From: CAYNRE01 sp964399535 | Lineage (GTDB): Bacteria; Planctomycetota; Planctomycetia; Pirellulales; CAYNRE01 | DNA length: 64,000 bases | Direction: 5' to 3' | Assembly (NCBI GenBank): GCA_964399535.1 | Contig: CAYNRE010000032.1 | Location: 509,253 to 573,252 of the forward strand | Shown: positions 51,554 to 60,187 of the stretch, piece by piece | Layout of the letters: every line of letters begins with the position of its first letter | Numbering within the stretch: position 1 is the stretch's first letter | The notes under the pieces: generated by a model | Told to the model about the DNA's origin: nothing | Seen by the model: only the letters and a program-made list of their open reading frames with translations | Database searches by the model: none | Position numbers and translations under genes: made by a program

Positions 51554-54500
51554 ATGGCCGTTCAACCGGCCCCTTGGGTGGGCCGTCAGCTCTCGGGCAA
51601 CCGCTACCAAATTCGTGCCGCTCTGGGCGAGGGGGGCATGGGAATTGTTTACCGGGCTTGGGATCGCAATCTCGAGACCGAGGTGGTTATCAAGGTTCCC
51701 CGGCTGAGCATGTTGGAGGAACCCGGGTTCGTCGAGCGCTTCTCGCGAGAAATTCGCTCGCTGGTGAAGTTGACGCATCCCCACATTGTCAAAGTGCTGG
51801 ACGTGGGGAGCCAAGATGGCATCCCTTTCGCCGTCATGCAGTACCTGTCGGGCGGCAGCTTGGAATCGCGCCGGCAAAGCTGGGCCGATTCGCAGGGGCG
51901 CTGCCCCGCCGGCAGCTTGGCAGGCTGGTTGAGCGAGATTGCCCAGGCGCTCGACTTCCTGCACTCGCAGGGGTTTTTGCATCGCGACGTGAAGCCCGCC
52001 AACATCTTGTTCGATGGCCACAACAACGCTTACCTGAGCGACTTCGGCGTGATCAAGGCGCTGTCGGAGTCCGACCGATCGGCGCGGTCTTCGTCGCTGA
52101 CCGGCACCGGCATGGTGCTGGGGACTCCCCGGTACATGGCCCCGGAAATGGTGACCGGCGAGGCGGTCGACGGCCGGGCCGATCAATATGCCCTGGGGGT
52201 AGTGGTTTACGAATTGCTTGCGGGCCGGGCGCCGGTCGATGGCCCCACACCGACGGCGGTTCTGGTCGCCCAGACCACGCAGCAGCCGGTTCCGCTCGCC
52301 AAGAGGCAGCCGAATGTCTCGCCAGGCCTTTCGCAGGCCGTGATGCGTTGCTTGTCGAAGCGCCGCGCCGATCGGTTCGCCACCTGCGGCGAATTGGCTA
52401 GCGCGGTGCTGGCCGGAGTGGATCGGCGGGAGATGCCACCTGCTCCGGCCCCCTCGCCCGCTGCCCGACCTGTTGACGCCGGCAGCGCGGTGCCGCCGCG
52501 CTGTTCTGCGGTGGCGGTGGGGGCGACCCCTTGCCCGGTGTGTCAGGCGAAACTCAACCTGCAACCGGAGCACGCGGGAAAGCGACTGCGCTGCCGGGGT
52601 TGCCGAACTCCCCTGGCGGTGTCGCGCGATTTTCGGGAGCTGCGCGAGGTGAAGGCGGCCGTCGCCCCAGACCTGGGCGCTACGAACACTGTCGATACCG
52701 ATGGATACCAGATCGCAGGCGCAACCCAGGAGTTGGCGGCGCTCGATTTACCGGAGCCGCCACGCACGGCCCCGACAGTTCATTTGAAACGGAGTTTACC
52801 GCCACCAAAGCAACTCGATTGGCAACCTCGGGCAGCCATCGGTTCCGTGGCGGCCGTCTTGGCAGTGGTGCTAGGCGGGGTAGCGTACTGGGCGCTGCGG
52901 GGCGGCGAAAACAAAAACGCCCCCGCGCCGCCCCAAAGTCCCCTGGCTCAGGCTTCGCCGACCCCTTCGGCCGCAAACGGGCCGACTCGCGCACTTCCAT
53001 CGAACCCCGCCGGCGACCCGCCCCAAACAAACCGCTCGGCGACGACCGCTGCCGAGATCGCGGCCGCGCCAGACAACCTGCCGGTGGGTAATCGCGGCGA
53101 GGCCGCGCCGAACCCGAACCGGCCCGATGCGCAGGCCGACGCTGCCGCCCAACTCACCCCGGAGCAGCAGGAGCGGATACGCCGCGCGGTGGCGACGCTG
53201 ATGGTGCGCAGGCCCGACGGCACGCAGATCGAGACCGCCGCGATTCTGCTGGAAAAGCCCCGCGTGCTGGTGACCCATTTCTTGCCGATCGTCGGAGCCG
53301 AGGCAATCGAAGTCGCCTGGGCCGACGGTACGCGCGAGCCAGTGGCCGGCTTTTACGACTGTCGGCCCCGGCTGAACCTCGCGCTGCTAGCGCCCTCCCG
53401 AACCGGCGCCAATGCGCCGCGCGGCGTGCCCCTGGCTAGCGCTCCGCCCGGTCCGCGGGAACTCTTGCTGATGTTGGACCCAAGCCAAAGCCAGAGCGAA
53501 GCGGCGATCGAAGTGCGGATTGCCGGCCCGCTCTCCGCCGAGCGGTTGGGCTCCCTGCTGGCGGAAAAGTGCGGTACCCCCTGGGGCCCGCGGGCCTTCC
53601 GGCAGGATGCCCCCTGGCTGGTGAGTGAAGCCGGCCAGGGGGGGCCCGGCACCGCCGGAGGTTGGTTCAACCAACAGGGCGAATTAGTCGCCTGGGCCTG
53701 GCCAGCGGCGGAACCAGCTTCGGTTGGAGCGCAGTTGGCCTTGGCGGTGCCTCCCTGCCTTCCCGACGAGGGTGCTTGGGACCAGCCCCGGAATCTCGCC
53801 GATTTGCCCCTGGTATCGCTGTTGGTCGACTCTCGTCCGACGGAGCCGTTGACGACGCTGCCGCTTGCCGAGGAGAAACTGAACCTAGCAGCGATCTTTC
53901 CACGCGACTTGGGCGGGGTGCGCGATCGGCTTGCCAAGGCGGCGGAAAAGGGGGAAGGTGTGGTCACGCTCGTGGGCGCCGGCGGGGCCGCGGTGGCCTA
54001 CTTCAGCTATGCCAACGACGTGAAAGGCCAATCTCGACTGGAGGGAGACTGCTTGTTGCTGGCAGACGACGGGGCCCCGTTGCTGCTTTGCCAGTACGAG
54101 CGTGGTATGCGCAACGGAATCATCGTGCTGCTGCGCGAGGATGGTAGCTGCTGGCTCGCGCAGCAAATGATCCGTGGCAAGCCTCACGGCTGGAGCGTTC
54201 TCTACCACGAGCAGTTCCCCTGGGTCATCCGCTCGTTCCGCAATGGCGTGGTTGCGCAAGAGATGCTGCTTCACGACGGGTGGCTCGCATCGCTCGAGGA
54301 GGCAACCCGGGCCGGGGCCCTGCTGACCGGCGCGGAAGAGAATGAACTGGCGGCGGCCATCGGGCGGGCGGAAGACTCGGTCGACGAACTGTCGAATCTG
54401 ATTTACGACGGCTTTCAGGAAATCCGCAAAGACGCTCTTAAAGATCGGGTCCGGAGCGGACAAGTTCAGGCCCGGGCCAGCAGCCGGGATCGGGCCGAGG

Positions 54501-54574
54501 CCATTCACAATCTCAAGCAGCGATTGGACGCCGACTACAGCGATGCCAAGCGGCGCATTCTGAATGGGAAATGA
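51554..54574 (+). CDS. receptor-type Ser/Thr protein kinase with zinc ribbon and MORN-like tail
   Basis: 1006 residues. A Hanks-type kinase domain (about 20-285) is complete: GEGGMGIVYRAWD, VVIKV, HRDVKPANIL (His143-Arg144-Asp145), DFGVIK and GTPRYMAPEM. A Pro/Ala linker and a zinc ribbon CPVC ... LRCRGC (about 326-350) follow, then a single membrane helix (about 430-447), a Pro/Asn-rich linker and an outer part. The outer part (about 520-760) has a trypsin-like look (VTHFLPIVGAEAIEVAW) without a visible catalytic triad. The C-terminal 250 residues include MORN/YwqK-like repeats (YERGMRNGIIVLLREDGSCW, RGKPHGWSVLYH) and a helical end. It is followed on the same strand by FHA proteins that could read its products. 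Confidence 0.9.
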   Translation: MAVQPAPWVGRQLSGNRYQIRAALGEGGMGIVYRAWDRNLETEVVIKVPRLSMLEEPGFVERFSREIRSLVKLTHPHIVKVLDVGSQDGIPFAVMQYLSGGSLESRRQSWADSQGRCPAGSLAGWLSEIAQALDFLHSQGFLHRDVKPANILFDGHNNAYLSDFGVIKALSESDRSARSSSLTGTGMVLGTPRYMAPEMVTGEAVDGRADQYALGVVVYELLAGRAPVDGPTPTAVLVAQTTQQPVPLAKRQPNVSPGLSQAVMRCLSKRRADRFATCGELASAVLAGVDRREMPPAPAPSPAARPVDAGSAVPPRCSAVAVGATPCPVCQAKLNLQPEHAGKRLRCRGCRTPLAVSRDFRELREVKAAVAPDLGATNTVDTDGYQIAGATQELAALDLPEPPRTAPTVHLKRSLPPPKQLDWQPRAAIGSVAAVLAVVLGGVAYWALRGGENKNAPAPPQSPLAQASPTPSAANGPTRALPSNPAGDPPQTNRSATTAAEIAAAPDNLPVGNRGEAAPNPNRPDAQADAAAQLTPEQQERIRRAVATLMVRRPDGTQIETAAILLEKPRVLVTHFLPIVGAEAIEVAWADGTREPVAGFYDCRPRLNLALLAPSRTGANAPRGVPLASAPPGPRELLLMLDPSQSQSEAAIEVRIAGPLSAERLGSLLAEKCGTPWGPRAFRQDAPWLVSEAGQGGPGTAGGWFNQQGELVAWAWPAAEPASVGAQLALAVPPCLPDEGAWDQPRNLADLPLVSLLVDSRPTEPLTTLPLAEEKLNLAAIFPRDLGGVRDRLAKAAEKGEGVVTLVGAGGAAVAYFSYANDVKGQSRLEGDCLLLADDGAPLLLCQYERGMRNGIIVLLREDGSCWLAQQMIRGKPHGWSVLYHEQFPWVIRSFRNGVVAQEMLLHDGWLASLEEATRAGALLTGAEENELAAAIGRAEDSVDELSNLIYDGFQEIRKDALKDRVRSGQVQARASSRDRAEAIHNLKQRLDADYSDAKRRILNGK

Positions 54575-54679
54575 CAATTCACCCGATCCGGTGGACCGCA
54601 TTGAGTTCGCCCCCCACTTCGCCCGGCGCCAAGCCGAATGGAAGCCAGTTGTGGTGAGTGATTGAAGCAGGAATCGAGC

Positions 54680-55567
54680 GTGAACCAGAAACACACCCGC
54701 TGTCGAACCTGTGGATCCACGATCTCGACGGCCAGTCCGCGCTGCGCTCATTGCGGAACGCCCGCCGCGATCGACGGGGAGGAAGAAGATACCTTCGCTA
54801 CGCGTTTGGAAAGAGCCGTGGGGCTGGGCGATTTGCCCTCGCGCGGGCCCGAGACCGCTAAGGTAGTCGAAGACCCTGCTAACGCCGTACCGCGGTGGCG
54901 CCCCAGCGAACGCCCCCCCTTGGCCTTGGTCTGTGTGGTGGACGATGGCCGGGATCAGGGGGAATGGGTTCGCCTGCGGCAGCCACAGTGGATCGTCGGT
55001 AGAACCGAAGGGGACTTCATCGTCGGGCACGATTCGGCGATCTCTGGAAAACATTTCCGCATTTACCGGACCGACCGGGAAGGCGCCGTGCGTTGGCGAC
55101 TGGAAGACCTGGACAGCAGAAATGGCACCTTTGTGCGCTGCGCCGAGTCGCTGATGCCCCACGCCGGACAGGTGATCTTGGGAAAGACCCGCTTGCGATT
55201 CGAGCTGGCACAGCAGGCTCGCGCGCAAGCCGAGCACCCGGTCGCGACCCGCCAATTGCTGCGCCCCGGGGTGGAAGCACAGGCCCGGCTGGTGCGGGTG
55301 GGGGTCGACGGCCAAGAAGAACCAATTCCCCTGGCCGCCGCGAGTACCTGGATCGGGAGCGATCCCGGGCCAGGGGGAATCGAGCTTGTGAATGACCCGT
55401 TCGTCAGCCCGCGCCACGCCAAAATCGTGCGCCGGCAGGACGGGAGTTGGAGGGTCGTCGATCACCAATCGCGAAACGGGACCTGGATTGCCGTGCAAGA
55501 AATCAGCTTGGGATCGAGTGCTGAGATTCTCGCGGGTGAACAGCGGTTTATCTTTCGAGTGATGTAA
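54680..55567 (+). CDS. zinc-ribbon double-FHA protein
   Basis: 295 residues from GTG at 54680. An N-terminal zinc ribbon (Cys8, Cys11, Cys22, Cys25; CRTCGST and CAHCGTP) is followed by two FHA domains: one with VGRTEGDFIV, SGKHFRIYR and DSRNGTFV (about 85-190), and one with IGSDPGPGGIE, SPRHAKIV and SRNGTWI (about 205-295). FHA domains bind phosphothreonine peptides, so it probably binds the kinase encoded upstream or its targets. AGGA upstream of 54680 supports this start over TTG at 54662. The next gene starts at the base after its stop (TAAATG), so translation is coupled. Confidence 0.88.
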   Translation: MNQKHTRCRTCGSTISTASPRCAHCGTPAAIDGEEEDTFATRLERAVGLGDLPSRGPETAKVVEDPANAVPRWRPSERPPLALVCVVDDGRDQGEWVRLRQPQWIVGRTEGDFIVGHDSAISGKHFRIYRTDREGAVRWRLEDLDSRNGTFVRCAESLMPHAGQVILGKTRLRFELAQQARAQAEHPVATRQLLRPGVEAQARLVRVGVDGQEEPIPLAAASTWIGSDPGPGGIELVNDPFVSPRHAKIVRRQDGSWRVVDHQSRNGTWIAVQEISLGSSAEILAGEQRFIFRVM

Positions 55568-57028
55568 ATGGAAGCCGCGTTCGAATTGTTGGTAGCCCCC
55601 CTCGACGAGCCGCCCACCAACCGGCGCGAAGCCGGCGGAATTCTGCAATTAGGCCGCTCGCACCAATGCCAGGTGGCCTTCAGCGGCCCAAACCACGACA
55701 TGGTTTCGGGGCGGCACGCGCAACTGGAGTGGGACGGCCAGCGATTGGCGGTGCGCGATTTGGGTTCTTCGAACGGAACCTTCGTCAACGAGCGACGTAT
55801 TACCGGCTTGACCGTGGTGGAGCCAGGAGACTGGATTCGGCTGGGGGGAACCGGCCCAAGCGTACGATTTCTGGGGATCGATCGGTCCAGGCGAACGCCT
55901 CTCGGCGGGTCGCGTCGAGAGGAACCCCTGCCGGCCGAAGAGTATTGGACCCCACCGAATGCTCGACCCGCGATTCAAGCGCCTCGAAGCGCTACCGCCA
56001 GAACGACCCACTGGCTGTCTCTGATCGCCGTCGGTCTGGCCTTGGCGGCGGTCGCGGTGGCCCTGGCGGCGCTGATCCGGTTCGGTCCGTCGCAGGGGCG
56101 GCCGATCGAAGCTCAGGCCGCGGCCGAGGACCCTCTCTTGCCCGGCACCGTTGCGGCAGGGGAACCCCGGCCCCCCGAGTTCCCGAAACCGGCCGCACTC
56201 CCACAGGCGGTGCCAGCGACGAGGCAAGAGGATTTCGCGGCCGTGGTCCCGCAGCCTCAAGAACTGATCGAACTGGAGCAGGGCCCCGACCTGGACGACT
56301 GGGAGCCGATTGCGCGGGGGGTGCGGCTGCTCGTGGCCGAGCACCCCCAGGGGGTTCTGGCCTCGGCGATTGGAACGGCCTATGTGTTATCCAGCGACTG
56401 CCTGTTGACCAGCGCGGTTACGGCCGTCGATCTCGCCGTATTGCAACGACAAGGCTGGTCCGTGTGGTGCGTCGACCCCGCATCGCAAAAACGGTGCGGC
56501 GTGCGATCCATTCGAGTCCACGCGGGCTTCGAACAGTTTTCGAAAGCTCCTCAAGCAAGGGTTTATTTTGATGTGGCGCAACTGACGCTCGACCCTCCCC
56601 TGGCCGAAAACGCGATCCTGACCGCCGAACCTGGCGAAGTCGAGGCTGGCCAAACGGTGTTCTGCCTGGGACTCGACCATCAACCGGGAACCAGGATCAC
56701 CAAGTTCGACCATCGCCAGGTCCGCGCCTGGGAGGGCAAGGTGCTTGCGGTAACGCGCCTGGGGGCCGAGGGAAGTGGGCCTCGATTGTTGCACCTGCAA
56801 GGGACCTGGAGCGAAGACCAGGCGGGGGCGATCGTCGTCACGGCCGACGGCCGACTGGTAGGGCTCTACGTGGTAAGCAGCCCCGAGGATGCCCCGCTGA
56901 GAATTCACTACGGTCCCCTTCTCGACGGCCTGATCTTGGCGCCGTCCCCGGGCGACCGACCGAGCCAGCTGTGGGTGCCCCCGGTGCTGCCCGCCGCGCC
57001 AAACGCCACCCAGCCCCCAGAGCGCTAG
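55568..57028 (+). CDS. FHA-transmembrane protein with trypsin-like domain lacking a clear triad
   Basis: 486 residues. The N-terminal FHA domain (about 1-105; QLGRSHQCQV, SGRHAQLEW, SSNGTFVNE) is followed by a linker, a membrane helix (about 148-171; WLSLIAVGLALAAVAVALAA) and a C-terminal trypsin-like beta-barrel fold (about 255-470). In active members the first motif reads roughly GTGFVxxxxxxLTxxHV; here it is GTAYVLSSDCLLTSAV without the His. The Ser motif region is GTWSEDQAGAIVV instead of GNSGGP. It is therefore probably an inactive sensing or binding domain. The start touches the stop of the preceding FHA gene. Confidence 0.85.
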   Translation: MEAAFELLVAPLDEPPTNRREAGGILQLGRSHQCQVAFSGPNHDMVSGRHAQLEWDGQRLAVRDLGSSNGTFVNERRITGLTVVEPGDWIRLGGTGPSVRFLGIDRSRRTPLGGSRREEPLPAEEYWTPPNARPAIQAPRSATARTTHWLSLIAVGLALAAVAVALAALIRFGPSQGRPIEAQAAAEDPLLPGTVAAGEPRPPEFPKPAALPQAVPATRQEDFAAVVPQPQELIELEQGPDLDDWEPIARGVRLLVAEHPQGVLASAIGTAYVLSSDCLLTSAVTAVDLAVLQRQGWSVWCVDPASQKRCGVRSIRVHAGFEQFSKAPQARVYFDVAQLTLDPPLAENAILTAEPGEVEAGQTVFCLGLDHQPGTRITKFDHRQVRAWEGKVLAVTRLGAEGSGPRLLHLQGTWSEDQAGAIVVTADGRLVGLYVVSSPEDAPLRIHYGPLLDGLILAPSPGDRPSQLWVPPVLPAAPNATQPPER

Positions 57029-57053
57029 TAGCCCGGTGCCAGGAGCCAGAACG

Positions 57054-58214
57054 ATGCCCGAGATACTGCATTCAACCCGGAAAGCGCGCGGTTCGTGTGC
57101 GCGATCGTCTCGCGCTCACGGCCACTTTGCTCCGTTGCGGCTGGCGATCGTGACCTTGGGGCTGACGGCAAGCGGCCTCCTCGGGGGCCCAGTCTGCTGG
57201 GCTCAGCTACCCGGCCTGGGTAACAGGCCGACGATTTTCTTGCCTCCCAGCTATGGCACCACGCCTTTTTCGGCTCAGGTGATGGCCGAAGCCTCGTACC
57301 TGGTGGGGCTGGGGAGCTTGCTGGAGTCGGAGGCCCAGGCACGCCTAACACACGCCGACGCCGCCGAACACGAAATACGCAACTCGCTGCTTTGGCTGGA
57401 AACCTATTTCGCGCGAAAGGAAATCAATCGAGCCTACTGGAAGAAATACCATCCTGAGTTTCTCGACCGGCGGGCCGCCGATGCCCAGCGCACCGAGCGG
57501 AAGGTGCTGGAACTGCCCGAGGTGGCCCTGGAAGGAGATCCCACCGACGAGCTGAACTGGATGCTCGAACAGGTTGCTTCCGATACTCTCGCCCACGAAC
57601 TTCTGGAAAGTGAAACCTCGCTGCTGCACTCGGAATTCGACGAGCCATTTGAGGAGGGAGACCTGGCCCACGTGCGGCTGACCGACGGAGGTCGTGAAGG
57701 GGGGCAGGCCATTACGTTTCATGCCAACGATCCGCGTTTGTTGGAAACCCGTTGGCCGCGCGCCCTGCGCGCTCCGGAGTTGGCCGAGGCCCGCGAGCAA
57801 TTTGAAAAGGCCCGGGACCGGGCAGTTATCGAAGCGCGCGAAACCAAGGAGTTGACTTGGGAGACTGCCCGGAAGCTCTGCGAGAGCGTGGACGCGCTGA
57901 CAGCCGCGTTTCAGCAGGCCTATCCCTACAGCCGCCGGAGCACCTCGGAAGATTTCTTGGTGTATCGGGCCGGAGAACGCTATTTGCAAGCGCTGGCCGC
58001 GGGCACATTTCGCCTGGTCGACAGTGCCGACACGCGAATGCTGGACGGCAGTTACCAGTTCGATGGCGACAGCGTGGTAGGGCTGATCGGCCACCTTTGC
58101 CGGTATGGGCTGGAATTCGCCGCGCCCGAAGCCGGTAGCGAAGGCACCTATCGCAAACTGTTTTTTGCCCTGCGGAGGCTATACAAACACCTGCATGAGC
58201 GCGAAGCGGAGTAG
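57054..58214 (+). CDS. exported helical protein of unknown function
   Basis: 386 residues. A charged N-terminus and hydrophobic segment (about 27-48; LRLAIVTLGLTASGLLGGPV) ending near CWAQ look like a signal peptide. The mature part is largely helical and acidic, with many Glu and Ala (for example ADAAEHEIRNSLLWLETYFA and EQFEKARDRAVIEARETKEL). No family was recognised. ATG at 57054 follows AGGAG, 25 bases after the stop of the FHA/trypsin-like gene, so it is the last gene of the kinase-FHA operon and may be the signal sensed at the membrane. A hairpin follows at 58222-58257. Confidence 0.75.
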   Translation: MPEILHSTRKARGSCARSSRAHGHFAPLRLAIVTLGLTASGLLGGPVCWAQLPGLGNRPTIFLPPSYGTTPFSAQVMAEASYLVGLGSLLESEAQARLTHADAAEHEIRNSLLWLETYFARKEINRAYWKKYHPEFLDRRAADAQRTERKVLELPEVALEGDPTDELNWMLEQVASDTLAHELLESETSLLHSEFDEPFEEGDLAHVRLTDGGREGGQAITFHANDPRLLETRWPRALRAPELAEAREQFEKARDRAVIEARETKELTWETARKLCESVDALTAAFQQAYPYSRRSTSEDFLVYRAGERYLQALAAGTFRLVDSADTRMLDGSYQFDGDSVVGLIGHLCRYGLEFAAPEAGSEGTYRKLFFALRRLYKHLHEREAE

Positions 58215-58221
58215 GCGAGGG

Positions 58222-58257
58222 GCCTCCTAAAGGCTTCCTCCGGGAAGCCTTTGAGGC
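58222..58257 (+). terminator. hairpin after the kinase operon
   Basis: A ten-base stem AAAGGCTTCC (58229-58238) pairs with GGAAGCCTTT (58243-58252), extended by GCCTC (58222-58226) with GAGGC (58253-58257) across a CT bulge. It starts eight bases after the stop of the exported helical protein. There is no T tract, so it may work with Rho or protect the message end. Confidence 0.5.
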
Positions 58258-58659
58258 TGTCACCCCCGGGCTTCTCAGCATATTCGCTTGGAACGGCTCC
58301 AGGGAGGATCGCTCATGGCCGGTAATCTCGCCTTAGCCAGCGCCGCACCAAGCGACCCTTCCAGTGCATCGAGCGAACCGTCATCGCTCGGCCGGACCAA
58401 GGCCAAACCGCACTTGCTCGGTCGCAGGCAGCGGGCGGGGCTCATCCAAGTTCGCCGGCTTAGCGGCAGGCGATAATCCTGCAGCTCGAAACCCGGGCAA
58501 TTCAGCCCTGAGAGAACCGATCGGCGCAAAGCGGGTCGATGGCCCGCGCGAGCCGCCCCCCAAAGGGGCAATTGCTGTATTTCAGGTGGGGTTCCAGAGT
58601 GCCTGGCCGACCGAGACCTGCAGACGCAAGTTGCTTGTAGAGCATGCCTTACAAGGAAA
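58258..58659. other. intergenic stretch, one possible small gene
   Basis: GC-rich and without a recognised domain apart from the doubtful small frame at 58315. The stretch leads into the tRNA-like fragment at 58660 and the recombination-like repeats beyond. Confidence 0.35.
58315..58476 (+). CDS. possible small basic protein
   Basis: 53 residues from ATG at 58315, with AGGGAGGA (58301-58308) as a strong ribosome site. The product is Ala/Ser/Pro-rich at the start (MAGNLALASAAPSDPSSASS) and Arg/Lys-rich at the end (LLGRRQRAGLIQVRRLSGRR). No homology is recognised. It may be a real small protein or a chance frame beside the degraded region. Confidence 0.3.
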   Translation: MAGNLALASAAPSDPSSASSEPSSLGRTKAKPHLLGRRQRAGLIQVRRLSGRR

Positions 58660-58701
58660 TGAGGCTGATGGGACTCGAACCCATGACCTACGGATTAAAA
58701 G
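58660..58701 (-). tRNA. 3' half of a tRNA-Lys (anticodon TTT), partial
   Basis: On the minus strand, reading from 58701: anticodon loop CTTTTAA (anticodon TTT), 3' anticodon stem TCCGT, variable AGGTC, a perfect T arm ATGGG-TTCGAGT-CCCAT and acceptor 3' strand CAGCCTC with discriminator A (ending at 58660). The 5' half is missing: the expected ACGGA stem, D arm and GAGGCTG acceptor strand are not found in the following DNA. Such 3' halves from the anticodon onwards are what integrative elements leave at tRNA genes. An intron in the anticodon loop is a less likely reading. It is not a working tRNA gene unless its 5' part lies elsewhere. Confidence 0.7.
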
Positions 58702-59125
58702 CTTGACCGGGGAGCCAGGTTTTTAAGTCGTAAACACCGACACGGCTTACACCTTAATCAATCGACCACCATTTGCAAGCGATTGCGAGAAAAACCCTAT
58801 TTTTCTAGGGTTTCTCGGATTTCTACCGGATTGAATCCGGTAATGACCGGTAGTGATTTTTTGCGTGGCTCTCCGTTCGCCGGCGAGTCGCCCACGCAAC
58901 GATTCGGACAGTCTCTTCAAAATCCTGCTCGCAGGTTTACTTGACGATCGGCCACCGCACTTGCACCACGCGCCAAGTCGTCGAACGACAGTCACGACTC
59001 TCCGGTGGACCGAGCGGCGTTGCTGACCGCTTAACAAAATCTCTAATTCGGAGAAGCTATACGCGTAAAGTCGGGGGAGCGCTCTGCGGCCCACGAGATC
59101 TCGGTAACTCGATTACTCCGGTGCT
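58702..59125. other. repeat-rich stretch beside the tRNA-Lys fragment
   Basis: No gene seen. It holds a large imperfect hairpin (58786-58799 with 58806-58817, CGAGAAA...ACCCTA against TAGGGTTTCTCG) and a cluster of ACCGG-type repeats at 58824-58852. AT content rises in places. The layout beside a tRNA fragment suggests an old integration or recombination site; no integrase is present. Confidence 0.4.
58824..58842. repeat. perfect inverted repeat TACCGGAT/ATCCGGTA
   Basis: Two eight-base arms (58824-58831 and 58835-58842) are separated by TGA, with a third ACCGGTA copy at 58846-58852. Short inverted arms with a spacer of this size resemble recombinase or regulator binding sites. It lies about 120 bases from the tRNA-Lys fragment. 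Confidence 0.5.
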
Positions 59126-59401
59126 TTAGAGGCTGCCAAAAAAAACCGGTTCAGCGGATGATTGTCGTTCGGAGGTGGATTGTCGACAGGTGGTGAGGCA
59201 GACCACGGCTGCGGCCAGGCTGATCCAGGCGTTGATCGTGGTGGCCGAGCGGTCGTACTGCACACGCATTCGGCGGAGGACTTTGGTCCAACTGATCGTC
59301 CGTGCGACCACCCAACGGACGCGGCCTAGGCGACTGCCAGGACGATCGTTCCGCCGGCAAATGTGCGGCTTCTTCCTCGGCGTACCTGAGTCGTACCCCA
59401 A
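59126..59401 (-). pseudogene. truncated IS5-family transposase (C-terminal part)
   Basis: 91 codons matching the end of an IS5-type DDE transposase: SRLGRVRWVVARTISWTKVL then RRMRVQYDRSATTINAWISL. The conserved Arg-Trp-Val-Val-x-Arg-Thr and Arg-x-x-x-x-Tyr-x-Arg positions are visible, with the catalytic Glu region largely altered. The N-terminal catalytic domain is absent upstream (59402-59480), where only another-frame remnants occur. GAGGCTGCC followed by eight A at 59128-59144 may be what is left of an IS end. It is a decayed copy and not mobile by itself. Confidence 0.7.
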
Positions 59402-59479
59402 GCGAATCTACCGGGACCGGAAGCTCGAGGCTCCGCCCCGCTTGCAATGACGCTGACCGCGAGCAGGCCGCCGGCCGTG

Positions 59480-60157
59480 TCAAACTGCCACTTTGGGAAT
59501 GACATAAAACAGGACCGCACAGAAGTGACAGACACTCCCGGTGATGACGAACAGATGCCAGATGGCGTGAAAATAGCGCACGTGATCCAGGGCGTAGAAG
59601 ATCACGCCCACCGTGTAGGCCACCCCGCCGGCCAGCAGCCAGAGCAGGGCCCCGGTGGGAACCGACTCGATGATTGGCCGGGCTGCAATCAAACAGCTCC
59701 AGCCGAGGCCGACGTAGGCCACCAACGACACCCAGCGGTAGCGGTCACCCCAGCGGAGTTTTGCGGCGATTCCCAGCAGGGCCAGGCTCCAGACCAGGCT
59801 GAAGAGTAGCCAACTCCAGAAACCGTGCAGATTTACCAGGGTGAAGGGTGTGTAGGTACCGGCGATCAGAAAGTAGATCGCGACGTGGTCGACGATCTGG
59901 AGGATCCTCTTCAGCCGCGGCTCTCGCACCGTATGGTACAGCGTCGAGGCTCCGTACAAGACCACCAGTGACAGCCCGTAGACGGTGCAACCGAGGAAAT
60001 GCGTGAGGTTGCCGCGGAAAACGGTGAGCACTACCAACGAACAAAGACCGCCAATGGCGAGCATCAGGCCAATGCCGTGCGTGATGCCGCTGGCAATCTC
60101 GTCCTCGATGGACGTCCAGGTCACTTCGTGGGTGGACTGGGGATCTTCGGTTGACAT
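59480..60157 (-). CDS. hemolysin III family (PAQR-like) membrane protein
   Basis: 225 residues, seven predicted membrane helices. It carries family motifs: SGITHGIGLMLAI near the N-terminus, STLYHTV (His of the metal site), KRILQIVDHVAIYFLIAGTYTPF and FHAIWHLFVITGSVCHF (two further His). Bacterial members were named for a hemolysin III activity but may act in membrane-lipid homeostasis. The start at 60157 is family-like (MSTEDPQSTHE...). A small uncharacterised gene lies 30 bases upstream on the same strand, so the two may be co-transcribed. Confidence 0.9.
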   Translation of the reverse strand: MSTEDPQSTHEVTWTSIEDEIASGITHGIGLMLAIGGLCSLVVLTVFRGNLTHFLGCTVYGLSLVVLYGASTLYHTVREPRLKRILQIVDHVAIYFLIAGTYTPFTLVNLHGFWSWLLFSLVWSLALLGIAAKLRWGDRYRWVSLVAYVGLGWSCLIAARPIIESVPTGALLWLLAGGVAYTVGVIFYALDHVRYFHAIWHLFVITGSVCHFCAVLFYVIPKVAV

Positions 60158-60187
60158 GCGAGGGCTCAGGGGAAATGGGCTTGTTCG

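Noticed and set aside
53885..55648. 587-codon frame opposite the kinase-FHA genes
   Set aside because: Antisense shadow over two well-supported genes, with no domain.
58364..58726. Frame ending in GTRTHDLRIKS across the tRNA-Lys fragment
   Set aside because: This wording is the usual false translation of an antisense tRNA 3' end.
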